A DNA stretch of 15,175 nt from CAZFIO01 sp964519585 (GCA_964519585.1 CAZFIO010000037.1:1-15175), one strand, 5' to 3'. Positions 1-6,919 are shown, numbered from the stretch's first letter. The notes: a model not told the origin generated them from the letters alone. Numbers and translations: made by a program.

Positions 1-2
1 CC

Positions 3-140
3 CATGGGTTGGGTGACAAACTTCTTGATTTCATTTACTTATCTCCTTACAGGAAAATGGCAAAAGAAAAATATAATGATTTAAAAAAGGTCTTGGATAT
101 AAAAATCCAGGACCCTTTCTTAACCCAACATTACATCTAA
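3..140 (+). CDS. Possible C-terminal tail of an unidentified protein (partial)
   Basis: The third forward frame is open from the window edge to TAA at 138-140, giving 45 residues that include GLGDKLLDFIYLSPYRK and end in FLTQHYI. Codon choice (AAA, GAA, AGG, TTA) matches the neighbouring genes and the composition is that of a soluble protein. The start lies outside the window. I do not recognise the family. The frame runs through the terminator hairpin at 89-114 and overlaps the end of the convergent ZIP gene by 21 nt, which is possible but lowers confidence. The first frame is also open, to a stop at 82-84, but reads less like a protein. Confidence 0.4.
   Translation, partial: HGLGDKLLDFIYLSPYRKMAKEKYNDLKKVLDIKIQDPFLTQHYI
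83..114 (-). terminator. Rho-independent terminator of the ZIP transporter gene
   Basis: A 10-bp stem (89-98 with 105-114, one G-U pair) closes a 6-nt loop. On the minus strand it is followed by six U residues, immediately after the stop of the ZIP gene. The plus-strand side has CTTTCTT after the stem, so it may also work weakly in the other direction. Confidence 0.8.
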
Positions 141-896
141 AACCATCATTATAGTGAAACCTATAGCAAACCCTATAACCCCTAGATTGGAGTGTTCACC
201 TTCATTTGATTCAGGTATTAATTCTTCAACCACCACATATATCATAGCCCCAGCAGCGAAAGATAGGAAGTATGGTAAAAATGGTTCCACAAATCTTGTA
301 GCTAATATGGTTACAAAGGCAGCTATCGGTTCTACAGCACCACTTAAAACTCCATATAAGAAGGCCTTGTGTTTAGAGAAACCTTCTTGTTTTAAGGGCA
401 TAGAGATAATTGCCCCTTCTGGAAAGTTCTGTATAGCTATCCCTATAGTAAGGGATAAGGCAGCTGCAAAACCAAGCCCAGAAACCCCAGAAATATAGCC
501 TGCATATAAGACCCCAACTGCCATTCCCTCTGGGATATTGTGTAGGGTTACTGCAAACATCATCATGGTGGTTCTTTTAAGGTTACTATCGATTCCTTCT
601 GGTTCCCCCTCACCTACATGCATATGAGGTACTATCATATCTAGGAACAACAGGAAGCCTATACCCAATAAAAACCCTACAGCAGCAGGCACAATGGAAA
701 ACTTGCCCATATGTTCAGATAGTTCCATGGAAGGTATAAGTAGCGACCAGACAGAAGCAGCTACCATAACCCCTCCGGCAAAACCAAGGAGCCACTTCTG
801 TAGGTTTTCATTCATCTTATCTTTCATAAAATAGACACCCGCAGCACCTAGGGATGTCCCAAAAAGTGGAATCAATAAAATCGAAGCTAGTTCCAT
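120..896 (-). CDS. ZIP family divalent metal transporter (GufA-like)
   Basis: This 258-residue integral membrane protein is predicted to import divalent metals such as zinc, iron or manganese into the cytoplasm. It has about eight hydrophobic segments. The ZIP metal-site signatures are intact: HNIPEG at residues 119-124 in TM4 and QNFPEG at about 156-161 in TM5. The loop before TM4 carries a short His/acid-rich stretch (PHMHVGEGEPEG, residues 90-101), a common metal-collecting feature. VEELIPE near residue 225 is also typical of the GufA group. The ATG at 894-896 follows a strong AAGGGGG ribosome binding site. The gene has its own terminator and its promoter region carries a tandem repeat (911-949), so it is probably monocistronic. 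Which metal it carries cannot be read from sequence. Confidence 0.9.
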   Translation of the reverse strand: MELASILLIPLFGTSLGAAGVYFMKDKMNENLQKWLLGFAGGVMVAASVWSLLIPSMELSEHMGKFSIVPAAVGFLLGIGFLLFLDMIVPHMHVGEGEPEGIDSNLKRTTMMMFAVTLHNIPEGMAVGVLYAGYISGVSGLGFAAALSLTIGIAIQNFPEGAIISMPLKQEGFSKHKAFLYGVLSGAVEPIAAFVTILATRFVEPFLPYFLSFAAGAMIYVVVEELIPESNEGEHSNLGVIGFAIGFTIMMVLDVMLG

Positions 897-910
897 AAAA
901 TCCCCCTTTA

Positions 911-949
911 CTTATATTGTCCTATATATTATACCTTATATGTCCTATA
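911..949. repeat. Tandem repeat in the ZIP gene promoter region, possible operator
   Basis: CTTATATTGTCCTATA (911-926) recurs as CTTATATGTCCTATA (935-949), differing by one deleted T. The copies start 24 bp apart. Between them, on the minus strand, is a perfect TATAAT (928-933), suitable as the -10 box of the ZIP gene, whose ATG lies about 30 nt further on. I could not find a convincing -35 at the right spacing. Two regulator sites flanking a -10 box would fit metal-responsive repression, but the repeat does not match an operator I can name. Confidence 0.4.
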
Positions 950-994
950 ATTTATAGACAAACTATTAAAGCACATATCTGCATTCAATTTATT

Positions 995-1036
995 ATATTT
1001 AAAATGATAAATCGCATTAAAGGGTGATTTATTATT
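995..1036 (-). terminator. Likely terminator of the SBF transporter gene
   Basis: An AT-rich 11-bp hairpin (1003-1013 with 1026-1036, one G-U pair, 12-nt loop) lies just after the stop codon at 1042. On the minus strand it is followed by UUUUAAAUA, a short U-tract, so it is a modest terminator. Confidence 0.45.
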
Positions 1037-1041
1037 AACTA

Positions 1042-2031
1042 TTAATTAAGTCCCCTATTCAATCCTACAGTATCTGCCACATCAAGTTTTGTCAAGATTT
1101 TTAAATAGATGGCCGCACCCTGAATTTGAACTACAAAAGCTACTGCAACAATCAAAGCTATCTCTCCACCCGTCTCAGAAAATAAGGAGAGGGCAATGGC
1201 TAAAGCAATGGAAAGATTCCTCATGACTGTACCATAAACCAAGGCTATACCATCCTCCTTATTAAACATGGCCTTAGCTATAAGGGTAACCAAAATAAAA
1301 CTAAAACCATAAGCCACTGCCAGAACTACAAGTATCTTTACCAACATTAAAGGATTAGCAACTATAACTTTTGCCCTCATGGCAGTAGAGATAAACACTA
1401 TTCCATACAAGGCTAGAGTAGCTATAAGTGGAATCTTCTTTTTTAAGTCATTTTGAAATTTTTCCCTACCAAATCTTTTCAACAAAAACCTTTGGCTTCC
1501 ATATCCTAGAATCATAGGTATAAATACAACCTTAATTATTTCATTAATTATATCCATAAAAGGAATACCAGCTGTCTCTCCCATAAAAAACTTCAAATAT
1601 AAGGGGGTCAGAAGTGACCCAAGGATTAAACCTACTACCATCATCTTAATTGCAGCTGGGATATTTCCCTTGGCAAACCCAGTCCAAGATATAGTCATAC
1701 CAGATGTGGGTAATAGGGCCATAAGAAGTAAACCTAATATTATATAACTATTGTGGGGAAAAAAGAGTTTTCCTATTCCATAGCCCATAAAAGGGAATAT
1801 AAGAAAATTTATAATTTGGGCAACAATATGGAGCTTCCTATTCCCTTTGGATGCAAGCTCACTATACTTCAAGGTAACCATCATAGGAAAAACCATAAAA
1901 AATATAATAAATGGCATAAAAGATTTTAGAAATCCTGGATTGAAAAAATAGCCAAATACAATTGCAAATAACATGGTTAGTGGTAAATATAAGGTCATCT
2001 TTTTCTGAATATGCTCTAAAAATTCAATCAT
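1042..2031 (-). CDS. Bile acid:sodium symporter (SBF/ACR3-like) family transporter
   Basis: This 329-residue protein has about ten hydrophobic segments and resembles the SBF superfamily, which includes bile acid symporters and ACR3 arsenite exporters. Family-like features are LLPTSGMTISWTGFAKGN near residue 105 and the two-fold repeat with a later segment around VYGTVMRNLSIALAIALS (about residue 267). The protein has no cysteine, whereas ACR3 arsenite exporters have an essential one, so arsenite export is not well supported. The ATG at 2029-2031 is preceded by AAGGGG. The promoter start site is overlapped by a CsoR/CstR-type palindrome (2054-2072), which suggests induction by copper, reactive sulfur species or a similar thiol-reactive signal. 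The substrate is unknown; automated annotation would probably say arsenic resistance protein or bile acid symporter. Confidence 0.75.
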   Translation of the reverse strand: MIEFLEHIQKKMTLYLPLTMLFAIVFGYFFNPGFLKSFMPFIIFFMVFPMMVTLKYSELASKGNRKLHIVAQIINFLIFPFMGYGIGKLFFPHNSYIILGLLLMALLPTSGMTISWTGFAKGNIPAAIKMMVVGLILGSLLTPLYLKFFMGETAGIPFMDIINEIIKVVFIPMILGYGSQRFLLKRFGREKFQNDLKKKIPLIATLALYGIVFISTAMRAKVIVANPLMLVKILVVLAVAYGFSFILVTLIAKAMFNKEDGIALVYGTVMRNLSIALAIALSLFSETGGEIALIVAVAFVVQIQGAAIYLKILTKLDVADTVGLNRGLN

Positions 2032-2053
2032 AGCTCTACCCCTTTTTACTCTT

Positions 2054-2072
2054 TATACCCCACAGGGGTATA
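2054..2072 (-). promoter_or_regulatory. CsoR/CstR-type operator
   Basis: TATACCCC-ACA-GGGGTATA is a perfect inverted repeat with 8-bp arms and a 3-nt centre. Sites of the form ATACCCC...GGGGTAT are typical for the CsoR/CstR branch of the CsoR-RcnR-FrmR repressor family. It lies directly downstream of the -10 box, over the predicted start point (about 2071), where a bound repressor would block transcription of the SBF transporter gene. No CsoR-family gene lies in the window. Confidence 0.65.
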
Positions 2073-2077
2073 TGTTT

Positions 2078-2106
2078 ATAATATAGGAATCTTTACACTT
2101 AGTCAA
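2078..2106 (-). promoter_or_regulatory. Sigma-A-type promoter of the SBF transporter gene
   Basis: On the minus strand, TTGACT (2101-2106) and TATTAT (2078-2083) are separated by exactly 17 nt. The -35 box lies just past the stop codon of the upstream methyltransferase gene. Confidence 0.75.
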
Positions 2107-2110
2107 TGTT

Positions 2111-2704
2111 TTATTTAAGGGGTTTATTTACAAGACATATATACCAAGAAGCCCTCTTATCTACCTGTATGACCCGAAGATTATTAAAAGTTTTCTCTAG
2201 CTCAATTTCAGCATTTTTTATAAAGTTAAAATAATCTCCATTTTCTAACCATTCTACAAGGGTAGTTACTAAGCCCCTGTTTTTATTATAGTCATAGATG
2301 ATTACATATTCCTTTGCTATTCTACCCATTTCTTTATATAATTGTATTCTTTCCTCAGGTTCTAATCCATGTGCCACATATGATGCAATAACTAGGTCAA
2401 AAGATTTGTCATCAAAGGGTAAACTCTTGCCAGCCTGAACTTGAATAAATTCTAAATCATGACCTTGGGTCTTTTTCTTAGCCTGCTTTAACATCCCAGA
2501 TGAAGTATCAATCCCAGTAACCATAACCCCATTATCATTAAGAACCTTGCATAATGCACCAGTTCCACAACCTAAATCTAAAATTGTATCAAACTGGCTA
2601 ATATCAAATTCAGAACTTATCTTGTTTAATATTTGCTTATAATAATTTACCTGATAATCAAAAAACCAGGCATAAATCGGAGCAATCCTATCAAATAAAC
2701 CCAC
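2111..2704 (-). CDS. Class I SAM-dependent methyltransferase
   Basis: The protein has a Rossmann-type SAM-binding fold. Motif I, ILDLGCGTGALCKVL, sits near residue 42, an acidic residue ending strand 2 follows (TGID), and FDLVIASYVAHGLEP is a typical motif IV region. At about 197 residues it is a compact one-domain enzyme of the UbiE/BioC-like type; the substrate cannot be inferred. An in-frame GTG exists at 2711-2713, but I favour the GTG at 2702-2704 because AGGTGA lies 5 nt upstream, giving a start of MGLFDRIAPIYAWFFDYQ. It lies between the terminator of the PH-domain gene and the promoter of the SBF gene. No clear terminator follows it, so some read-through into the SBF gene is likely. 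Confidence 0.85.
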   Translation of the reverse strand: MGLFDRIAPIYAWFFDYQVNYYKQILNKISSEFDISQFDTILDLGCGTGALCKVLNDNGVMVTGIDTSSGMLKQAKKKTQGHDLEFIQVQAGKSLPFDDKSFDLVIASYVAHGLEPEERIQLYKEMGRIAKEYVIIYDYNKNRGLVTTLVEWLENGDYFNFIKNAEIELEKTFNNLRVIQVDKRASWYICLVNKPLK

Positions 2705-2742
2705 ATCTATCACCTACCAAATATTTACTCCTATCATACCCA

Positions 2743-2783
2743 ATAAAAAAACAAAATCTCCTTATTCTAGAATAAGAAGATTT
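2743..2783 (-). terminator. Strong terminator after the McrBC/PH cluster
   Basis: A 14-bp hairpin with one mismatch (2754-2767 with 2770-2783, tight 2-nt centre) lies just after the PH-domain gene. On the minus strand it is followed by UUUUGUUUUUUU. It marks the end of the transcription unit that includes mcrB, mcrC and the PH-domain gene. Confidence 0.85.
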
Positions 2784-2794
2784 ATATTAATATT

Positions 2795-3181
2795 TTATTT
2801 CCTCAAGGTATACTCACTTATCATTTTTCCAATTTCAATAATATCACTTTTGCCTCGAAACTCAAAATCTGCCCTCATACCATTGTTAAAGAATAAAGCT
2901 AGTTCTGCATCAGGGATTAATTCAAATAATCCTACCGTCTGTATACCGAAATATTGTATATTTGCATAGGGCATGGTAAATAACTCCTGCTGTTTGCCTG
3001 TAATTCCCTTAATGTCCACAGTTATAATTCTTTTATTAGTAAATACAACCTGATCCCTAATGGTTTTATATACCCCAACTAGAATCTCTCCATCAATAAG
3101 TATAGCAGCTGCGTTTTTATTGATATCTGAATTGTCTATCTTTTTTAAATTAAAGGTTGCATTTTTTGAAAAATCTATCAT
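2795..3181 (-). CDS. Small PH-domain protein (bPH_1/YvbH-like)
   Basis: The whole 128-residue protein corresponds to one bacterial pleckstrin-homology fold (PF08000-like). It shows the characteristic order: an ILIDGE turn at residues 27-32, then RDQVVFTNKRIITVDIKGITGKQ (about 42-64), MPYANIQYFGIQTVG (about 70-84), a beta strand with FFNNG, and a C-terminal helix (DIIEIGKMISEYTL). There is no signal peptide or membrane segment, so it should be cytoplasmic. The ATG at 3179-3181 follows GGGAGG. It starts 23 nt after the mcrC stop and precedes the cluster terminator, so it is probably co-transcribed with mcrBC. Its role is unknown: it may be an accessory to the restriction system or an unrelated passenger. 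Confidence 0.8.
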   Translation of the reverse strand: MIDFSKNATFNLKKIDNSDINKNAAAILIDGEILVGVYKTIRDQVVFTNKRIITVDIKGITGKQQELFTMPYANIQYFGIQTVGLFELIPDAELALFFNNGMRADFEFRGKSDIIEIGKMISEYTLRK

Positions 3182-3204
3182 TTATACTTCCTCCCTTTAT
3201 ATAC

Positions 3205-4230
3205 CTACACTATATTCAATAGCTTTGATTTTATATCTTCCCATTTCATGCTTAAATCAATAGTTCTAAACTCCATAGTAAAACCTAGGCCACTGGAAAA
3301 TCTTTCATCAATACTATAGCCATTACTAGGGTATAAGAGGATTCCCCTTAACTTTTCGGATTCCTTTAAATTTTGTATTAAATAGGTTTTCATTTGGTAG
3401 ATATTATCCCCTATTAGTTTTCTTGCCTCATATCTACTTGAAAATGCACTCTTATAATATTTGGCATCAATAATAATTTTGTGTTTTGAATCCGTTAATT
3501 CTATATCAGTTTCCATCCTAGGCAATAGACCTATATCACTTGAATCTACAGCTTCCCAGTCAAAATAATAATACCTTCTATCCACCTTGTAAGAACTATG
3601 AATTTTATAGAAGTTTCTAAGGAATTCTTCGAATATAAGACTCATTTCTTCCTCATCTTCCATAATATCAATGAATTTATATTGGCCCTTGCTCTCTGTA
3701 GGAATTGAATTTTTATAAATGAAGACTCCCAAATCAATTATTTTTTCGTAGTCCTTATTAAATCTGTTGTATGCTAGAGGACTTATATCTAGACTTCCAA
3801 GCTCCATATTAGATACATTGGAAAAATAGGATAATAAGTTTCTCGTTCTCTTTTTATCTTCTTTTTTTATCATAGCAAATCTTGAAATTCTTAATAGTAT
3901 AGACTTAATTATCCTATTGTGAAGTATATCTTCAGAATATTCATCAAAGCTACAGACTATCTTCGGTTGAATTATCTTTATAGTTTCTTTAATTTGTATT
4001 TTCCCTTTGATAAACTTTGATTCCTCAGTAACATTTGTATAGTCTTTATAGATCCCACTCCTAAGTAGTTCTTGAACATCATTTAAAAACAAATCAATTA
4101 ACACATGATTTATATCTTTTATTTCCTCTAAATCCTTGTTGGCAATATTAGATATATCCTTAACCCTATCCCAGGCATAAAGCACCATATAGTATATATT
4201 CCCAACAGGTATTATATTTGATTTATACAT
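3205..4230 (-). CDS. mcrC: McrC-like nuclease subunit of a McrBC restriction system
   Basis: McrC is the endonuclease partner of the McrB GTPase in type IV, modification-dependent restriction. The 341-residue product has the family layout: an N-terminal region beginning IPVGNIYYMVLYAWD (about residue 7), a middle helical part with KGKI (75-78), and a C-terminal PD-(D/E)XK nuclease domain. The probable catalytic residues are D242 (METDIEL) and D255/K257 (IIIDAKYYK). The start ATG lies inside the last codons of mcrB (8-nt overlap), implying translational coupling and a fixed subunit ratio. All key residues are present and the frame is intact, so the subunit looks functional. Which modified base it recognises is determined by McrB and is unknown. 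Confidence 0.92.
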   Translation of the reverse strand: MYKSNIIPVGNIYYMVLYAWDRVKDISNIANKDLEEIKDINHVLIDLFLNDVQELLRSGIYKDYTNVTEESKFIKGKIQIKETIKIIQPKIVCSFDEYSEDILHNRIIKSILLRISRFAMIKKEDKKRTRNLLSYFSNVSNMELGSLDISPLAYNRFNKDYEKIIDLGVFIYKNSIPTESKGQYKFIDIMEDEEEMSLIFEEFLRNFYKIHSSYKVDRRYYYFDWEAVDSSDIGLLPRMETDIELTDSKHKIIIDAKYYKSAFSSRYEARKLIGDNIYQMKTYLIQNLKESEKLRGILLYPSNGYSIDERFSSGLGFTMEFRTIDLSMKWEDIKSKLLNIV

Positions 4231-5380
4231 TTAAAATACTCCTAAATTCCTGAACCCTATCTAGGTCATCATAGTAGTACTCCTCCAATATAGGCATAAT
4301 CTCATATTTTATAATTTCATTACACCAATCATCAAAATTACCCATATCTTCCTTTGAAGATATAAAGTAACTATGGCCTATTCTGAAATCATTCCCTATA
4401 GAATATTCAATTATAGAATTTATCTCTATCATTTTTGTATTTATTCTGTTAATTTGTTCACTGTTTAAGTGCATTTCATTTTCAAGGTATGAGTTAAATT
4501 TATTGGTTCCAAAGGCAGGTTCTAATGTCAAAAATGAAAATCGTCTTCTAAGTGCATAGTCAACCAAAGTTAAGGACCTATCTGCAGTATTCATGGTACC
4601 TATAATGTATAGGTTGCTTGGCACGGTAAATTCTTCTTTAGAATAAGGTAGCCTTACAGAATAATCTTCCCTTTTATCGTTTTCTATTAGTAAGAGTAAC
4701 TCTCCAAATATCTTGGATAAGTTCCCCCTGTTTATTTCATCAATTATTAAAAAATAATCAATTTCAGGATTATCCCTAGCCCTTATGCTTATATCATAGA
4801 AGATTCCCTTCTCTATTTCAAAACCTCCACTCATCTGAGGCCTCAACCCCTCCATAAATTCTTCATAAGAATAACTTTGGTGAAATTGAATCATTTCTAT
4901 GCTATCCTCCATCAGATTATCAAAGCTTCCTTTTATTATAGTTTTTATGCAGTAAGTTTTCCCTACGCCTGGGACACCTCTAAGGATAATATTCTTTTTT
5001 CTTTTAAGGACACTAACTATCTCACCAATATAAGTATCATCTATAAATAAATCCTCAAAATTAGACCTATCAATCACTGGCTGGAGCTTAGCATCTTTTT
5101 TGTCTATTATATTTTCATAAAAGTTCCAAATAGCTTCAGATAAACCTACTACATCTTTATTAGTGTTTATGTTTCTTTCTAGGTATGCCTTAAATCGGAT
5201 GTTCATTTCAATTGAATCATAGCTATTGTCATAAGGGATGGCAAAATAATTAAATATCTTTTTAAATACAGTTACAGAGCTTAAATGCAACAATTCATAA
5301 GGCCTGTAGAGCATAATAAGTTTAGACCTGATTGTATTAGTATTTGCAGGAACAGCACCCACTTCCCCACTTATGTAGGA
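4223..5380 (-). CDS. mcrB: McrB AAA+ GTPase, C-terminal part (open into assembly gap)
   Basis: This is the motor of the McrBC complex, which hydrolyses GTP and translocates DNA. Counting from the GTG at 5360-5362, it has Walker A GVPGVGKT (129-136), Walker B FLIIDEINRGN (about 204-214), the McrB-specific MNTADRS loop (257-263), and a RRRF arginine cluster (272-275) followed by RIGHSYF (327-333). That GTG has no good ribosome binding site, and the frame stays open (SYISGE) up to the N gap. The first 60 residues (SKLIMLYRPYELLHLSSV...) match the middle, not the start, of related McrB proteins. I therefore read it as the C-terminal part of the gene whose start is at 6078. The two halves join in one frame if the true gap length is 2 modulo 3. 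Confidence 0.9.
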   Translation of the reverse strand, partial: SYISGEVGAVPANTNTIRSKLIMLYRPYELLHLSSVTVFKKIFNYFAIPYDNSYDSIEMNIRFKAYLERNINTNKDVVGLSEAIWNFYENIIDKKDAKLQPVIDRSNFEDLFIDDTYIGEIVSVLKRKKNIILRGVPGVGKTYCIKTIIKGSFDNLMEDSIEMIQFHQSYSYEEFMEGLRPQMSGGFEIEKGIFYDISIRARDNPEIDYFLIIDEINRGNLSKIFGELLLLIENDKREDYSVRLPYSKEEFTVPSNLYIIGTMNTADRSLTLVDYALRRRFSFLTLEPAFGTNKFNSYLENEMHLNSEQINRINTKMIEINSIIEYSIGNDFRIGHSYFISSKEDMGNFDDWCNEIIKYEIMPILEEYYYDDLDRVQEFRSILNV

Positions 5381-5382
5381 AT

Positions 5383-5392
5383 NNNNNNNNNN
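5383..5392. other. Assembly gap (10 N) inside mcrB
   Basis: Ten consecutive undetermined bases. With exactly ten, the upstream mcrB frame ends at a stop at 5371-5373, and the downstream frame is offset by one. A run of ten N is a common placeholder, so the true length is probably not known. Confidence 0.98.
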
Positions 5393-6078
5393 TTCTTAAT
5401 TAGATTGTATAAATCCTTTTTATATTTTTCAAATATTTCAAGAATGTCCATCCCGAAATACTTATTTTTCAACCATTCAATAACTTCATACTCACCATCT
5501 CTAGTATTATAAAATATCTTGTTTCTATTATTACCAAGAAACCCTTTGAAAATTTCATTGGTTCCATGTTCTATAGCATAAGAGAGGGTGGTATTGTCCC
5601 CTGTTTTATCATATTCTTCTATACTTAATTCCTTAAGTTTTTCCAAGGGGAACCTTTCCTGAAAATCCTTAATTATTTTATCTATTTCTTTTTTATTCTT
5701 AGAAGGCCTATATAAATCTAGAAAACTTTTAAATTTATCCAGGTTATCTTTACTAGTTAGTATAGCTTCTATTGTTATTCCATCACTAGTTTTCCAGGCT
5801 TTGTGGCCTGCCTGTCCATTGGTTTGAATTATTGCAGAAGCATGAAAGGGTATATCGAAGGTGTAGTCTTCCACAAATTCATAATCCTGTATTACCCCAT
5901 CCTTTATTAAATCAGCCCTCATTTTAGCTACATTGTGGTAGTATACCCTGAAACTAGGAGCCTCTTCCCTAACAACTCGGCTGCCCTTTAGAACCTTTAG
6001 ACTTCCATCTTTTAGGTTATAGAAGCCTTCCGCTTGGTAGTTCCTACCACCCATATAGACCTTAATTAAATTCTCCAT
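5393..6078 (-). CDS. mcrB: McrB N-terminal part with DUF4357-like domain (interrupted by gap)
   Basis: About 228 residues are readable before the gap. Residues 1-105 resemble DUF4357, with GRNYQAEGFYNLKDGSLKVLKGS, then an ALIKDG-like turn, then SAIIQTNGQAGHKAWKTSDGITIEAIL. From about residue 140, FPLEKLKELSIEEYDKTGDN through EVIEWLKNKYFGMD resembles the linker domain found before the AAA+ module in many McrB-like proteins. The N-terminal domain of McrB proteins normally senses the modified DNA, so the DUF4357-like part is the candidate specificity module. The ATG at 6076-6078 is preceded by a near-perfect GGAGGGAG site. Joined across the gap the product would be over 610 residues, normal for this family. 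It follows the barstar gene by 65 nt with no clear promoter or terminator between. Confidence 0.8.
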
Positions 6079-6143
6079 TTTACTCCCTCCTTCTCATCTT
6101 TACTTACAAGTCGCCTATAAGCACCTTATACAAAATCTTATTA

Positions 6144-6413
6144 TTAATCCTCTGAAGTAAAGCTAATATTTACATTTTCATCCATAGCATCTTCAAATAC
6201 TAAGATTAGGTGCTCACCATAATATCCCAAGTAATCTATAAGTTTCTCCTTATTTATCAATCTTATTTCAATAGGGCTAGATATAGTGCTAACTAAATCC
6301 CATAGTGCATCTAGGTTGTGTCCATAGTGGTCTGGTGCCTTCAAAATCTGTCCTATATATTCATGTGCTTCTTCTTTAGTCTTCATTAAATCTCCGTCAA
6401 GTAATATTCTCAT
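6144..6413 (-). CDS. Barstar-family ribonuclease inhibitor
   Basis: At 89 residues it has the length of barstar. HYGHNLDALWDLV (29-41) aligns residue for residue with the barnase-binding segment, keeping D35, W38 and D39; Y29 is replaced by H and the barstar E76 position is D75. Barstar is a cytoplasmic protein that plugs the active site of the RNase. There is no signal peptide, as expected. Its start lies only 2 nt after the RNase stop, with GGAGATG inside the end of the RNase gene acting as ribosome binding site, so the two are translationally linked. The pairing with a full barnase-like gene makes the assignment secure. Confidence 0.93.
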   Translation of the reverse strand: MRILLDGDLMKTKEEAHEYIGQILKAPDHYGHNLDALWDLVSTISSPIEIRLINKEKLIDYLGYYGEHLILVFEDAMDENVNISFTSED

Positions 6414-6415
6414 CT

Positions 6416-6919
6416 TTATTCATCTCCATATAGTAAGTTAAATGTTTTGTAGTGATCTCCTGTATAATATATTAGTCCGTCGTTAGAATATACAAGTCTT
6501 TCAGCGCCCCTAAAGCCACCCTGGTAATTTATATCACACTCAAAATATTGCCTGCCTTTAAGTTTTGGTAGTAGCCCTTCCCTATTGCCAAACCTATCCC
6601 CACCTATGCTCTTCTTATCTGTAACCTCCCACAGGTTTCCCTTGCTTGAATCCCAGCCTAGATCCATGGCCTCTTTTTTGCTGATAAAATTTTCTGGTAA
6701 CCTATCATAGGTATAGATATAGAGGGCCACATCTTCCTTAGAAGTATAGGAACCATTTTCATCTATTTTGTCTGATATATCATCAGTAGCTTCTAGTCCA
6801 CTTGGTCCTTGTGTTTCAGATAAAGAATCTTCCCTGTCGGTCCCTAGACCAAGGGATTTGCATGAGGTCATAGATAAACTCAAGGCTAGTATTGTTAATA
6901 ATAAAATAAATCTTCTCAT
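6416..6919 (-). CDS. Barnase-type ribonuclease with lipoprotein signal
   Basis: Residues 62-164 are clearly homologous to barnase, a guanyl-preferring RNase, through LGWDSSKGNL, SIGGDRFGNREGLLP, ECDINYQGGFRG and GDHYKTF. All catalytic positions are kept: K93 (barnase K27), R113 (R59), E127 (E73), R137 (R83), R141 (R87) and H156 (H102). The N-terminus (MRRFILLLTILALSLS) is hydrophobic and ends in MTSC with C20 placed as a lipobox cysteine. A roughly 40-residue acidic, low-complexity linker follows. The enzyme is therefore predicted to be exported and membrane-anchored rather than freely secreted like barnase. GGAGAT lies 8 nt before the ATG. The barstar gene follows immediately. Confidence 0.94.
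   Translation of the reverse strand: MRRFILLLTILALSLSMTSCKSLGLGTDREDSLSETQGPSGLEATDDISDKIDENGSYTSKEDVALYIYTYDRLPENFISKKEAMDLGWDSSKGNLWEVTDKKSIGGDRFGNREGLLPKLKGRQYFECDINYQGGFRGAERLVYSNDGLIYYTGDHYKTFNLLYGDE

Noticed and set aside
154..498. Open plus-strand frame of 114 codons opposite the ZIP gene
   Set aside because: It is antisense to a secure ZIP transporter and shows no protein-like motifs or ribosome binding site.
1042..2031. Arsenite exporter ACR3 as a firm call
   Set aside because: The protein contains no cysteine, which is essential in ACR3, and no arsR or arsC gene lies nearby.
5371..5382. Stop at 5371-5373 as the natural end of a 235-residue protein
   Set aside because: The stop is only reached by reading through ten placeholder N; the protein ends in the middle of a McrB domain.
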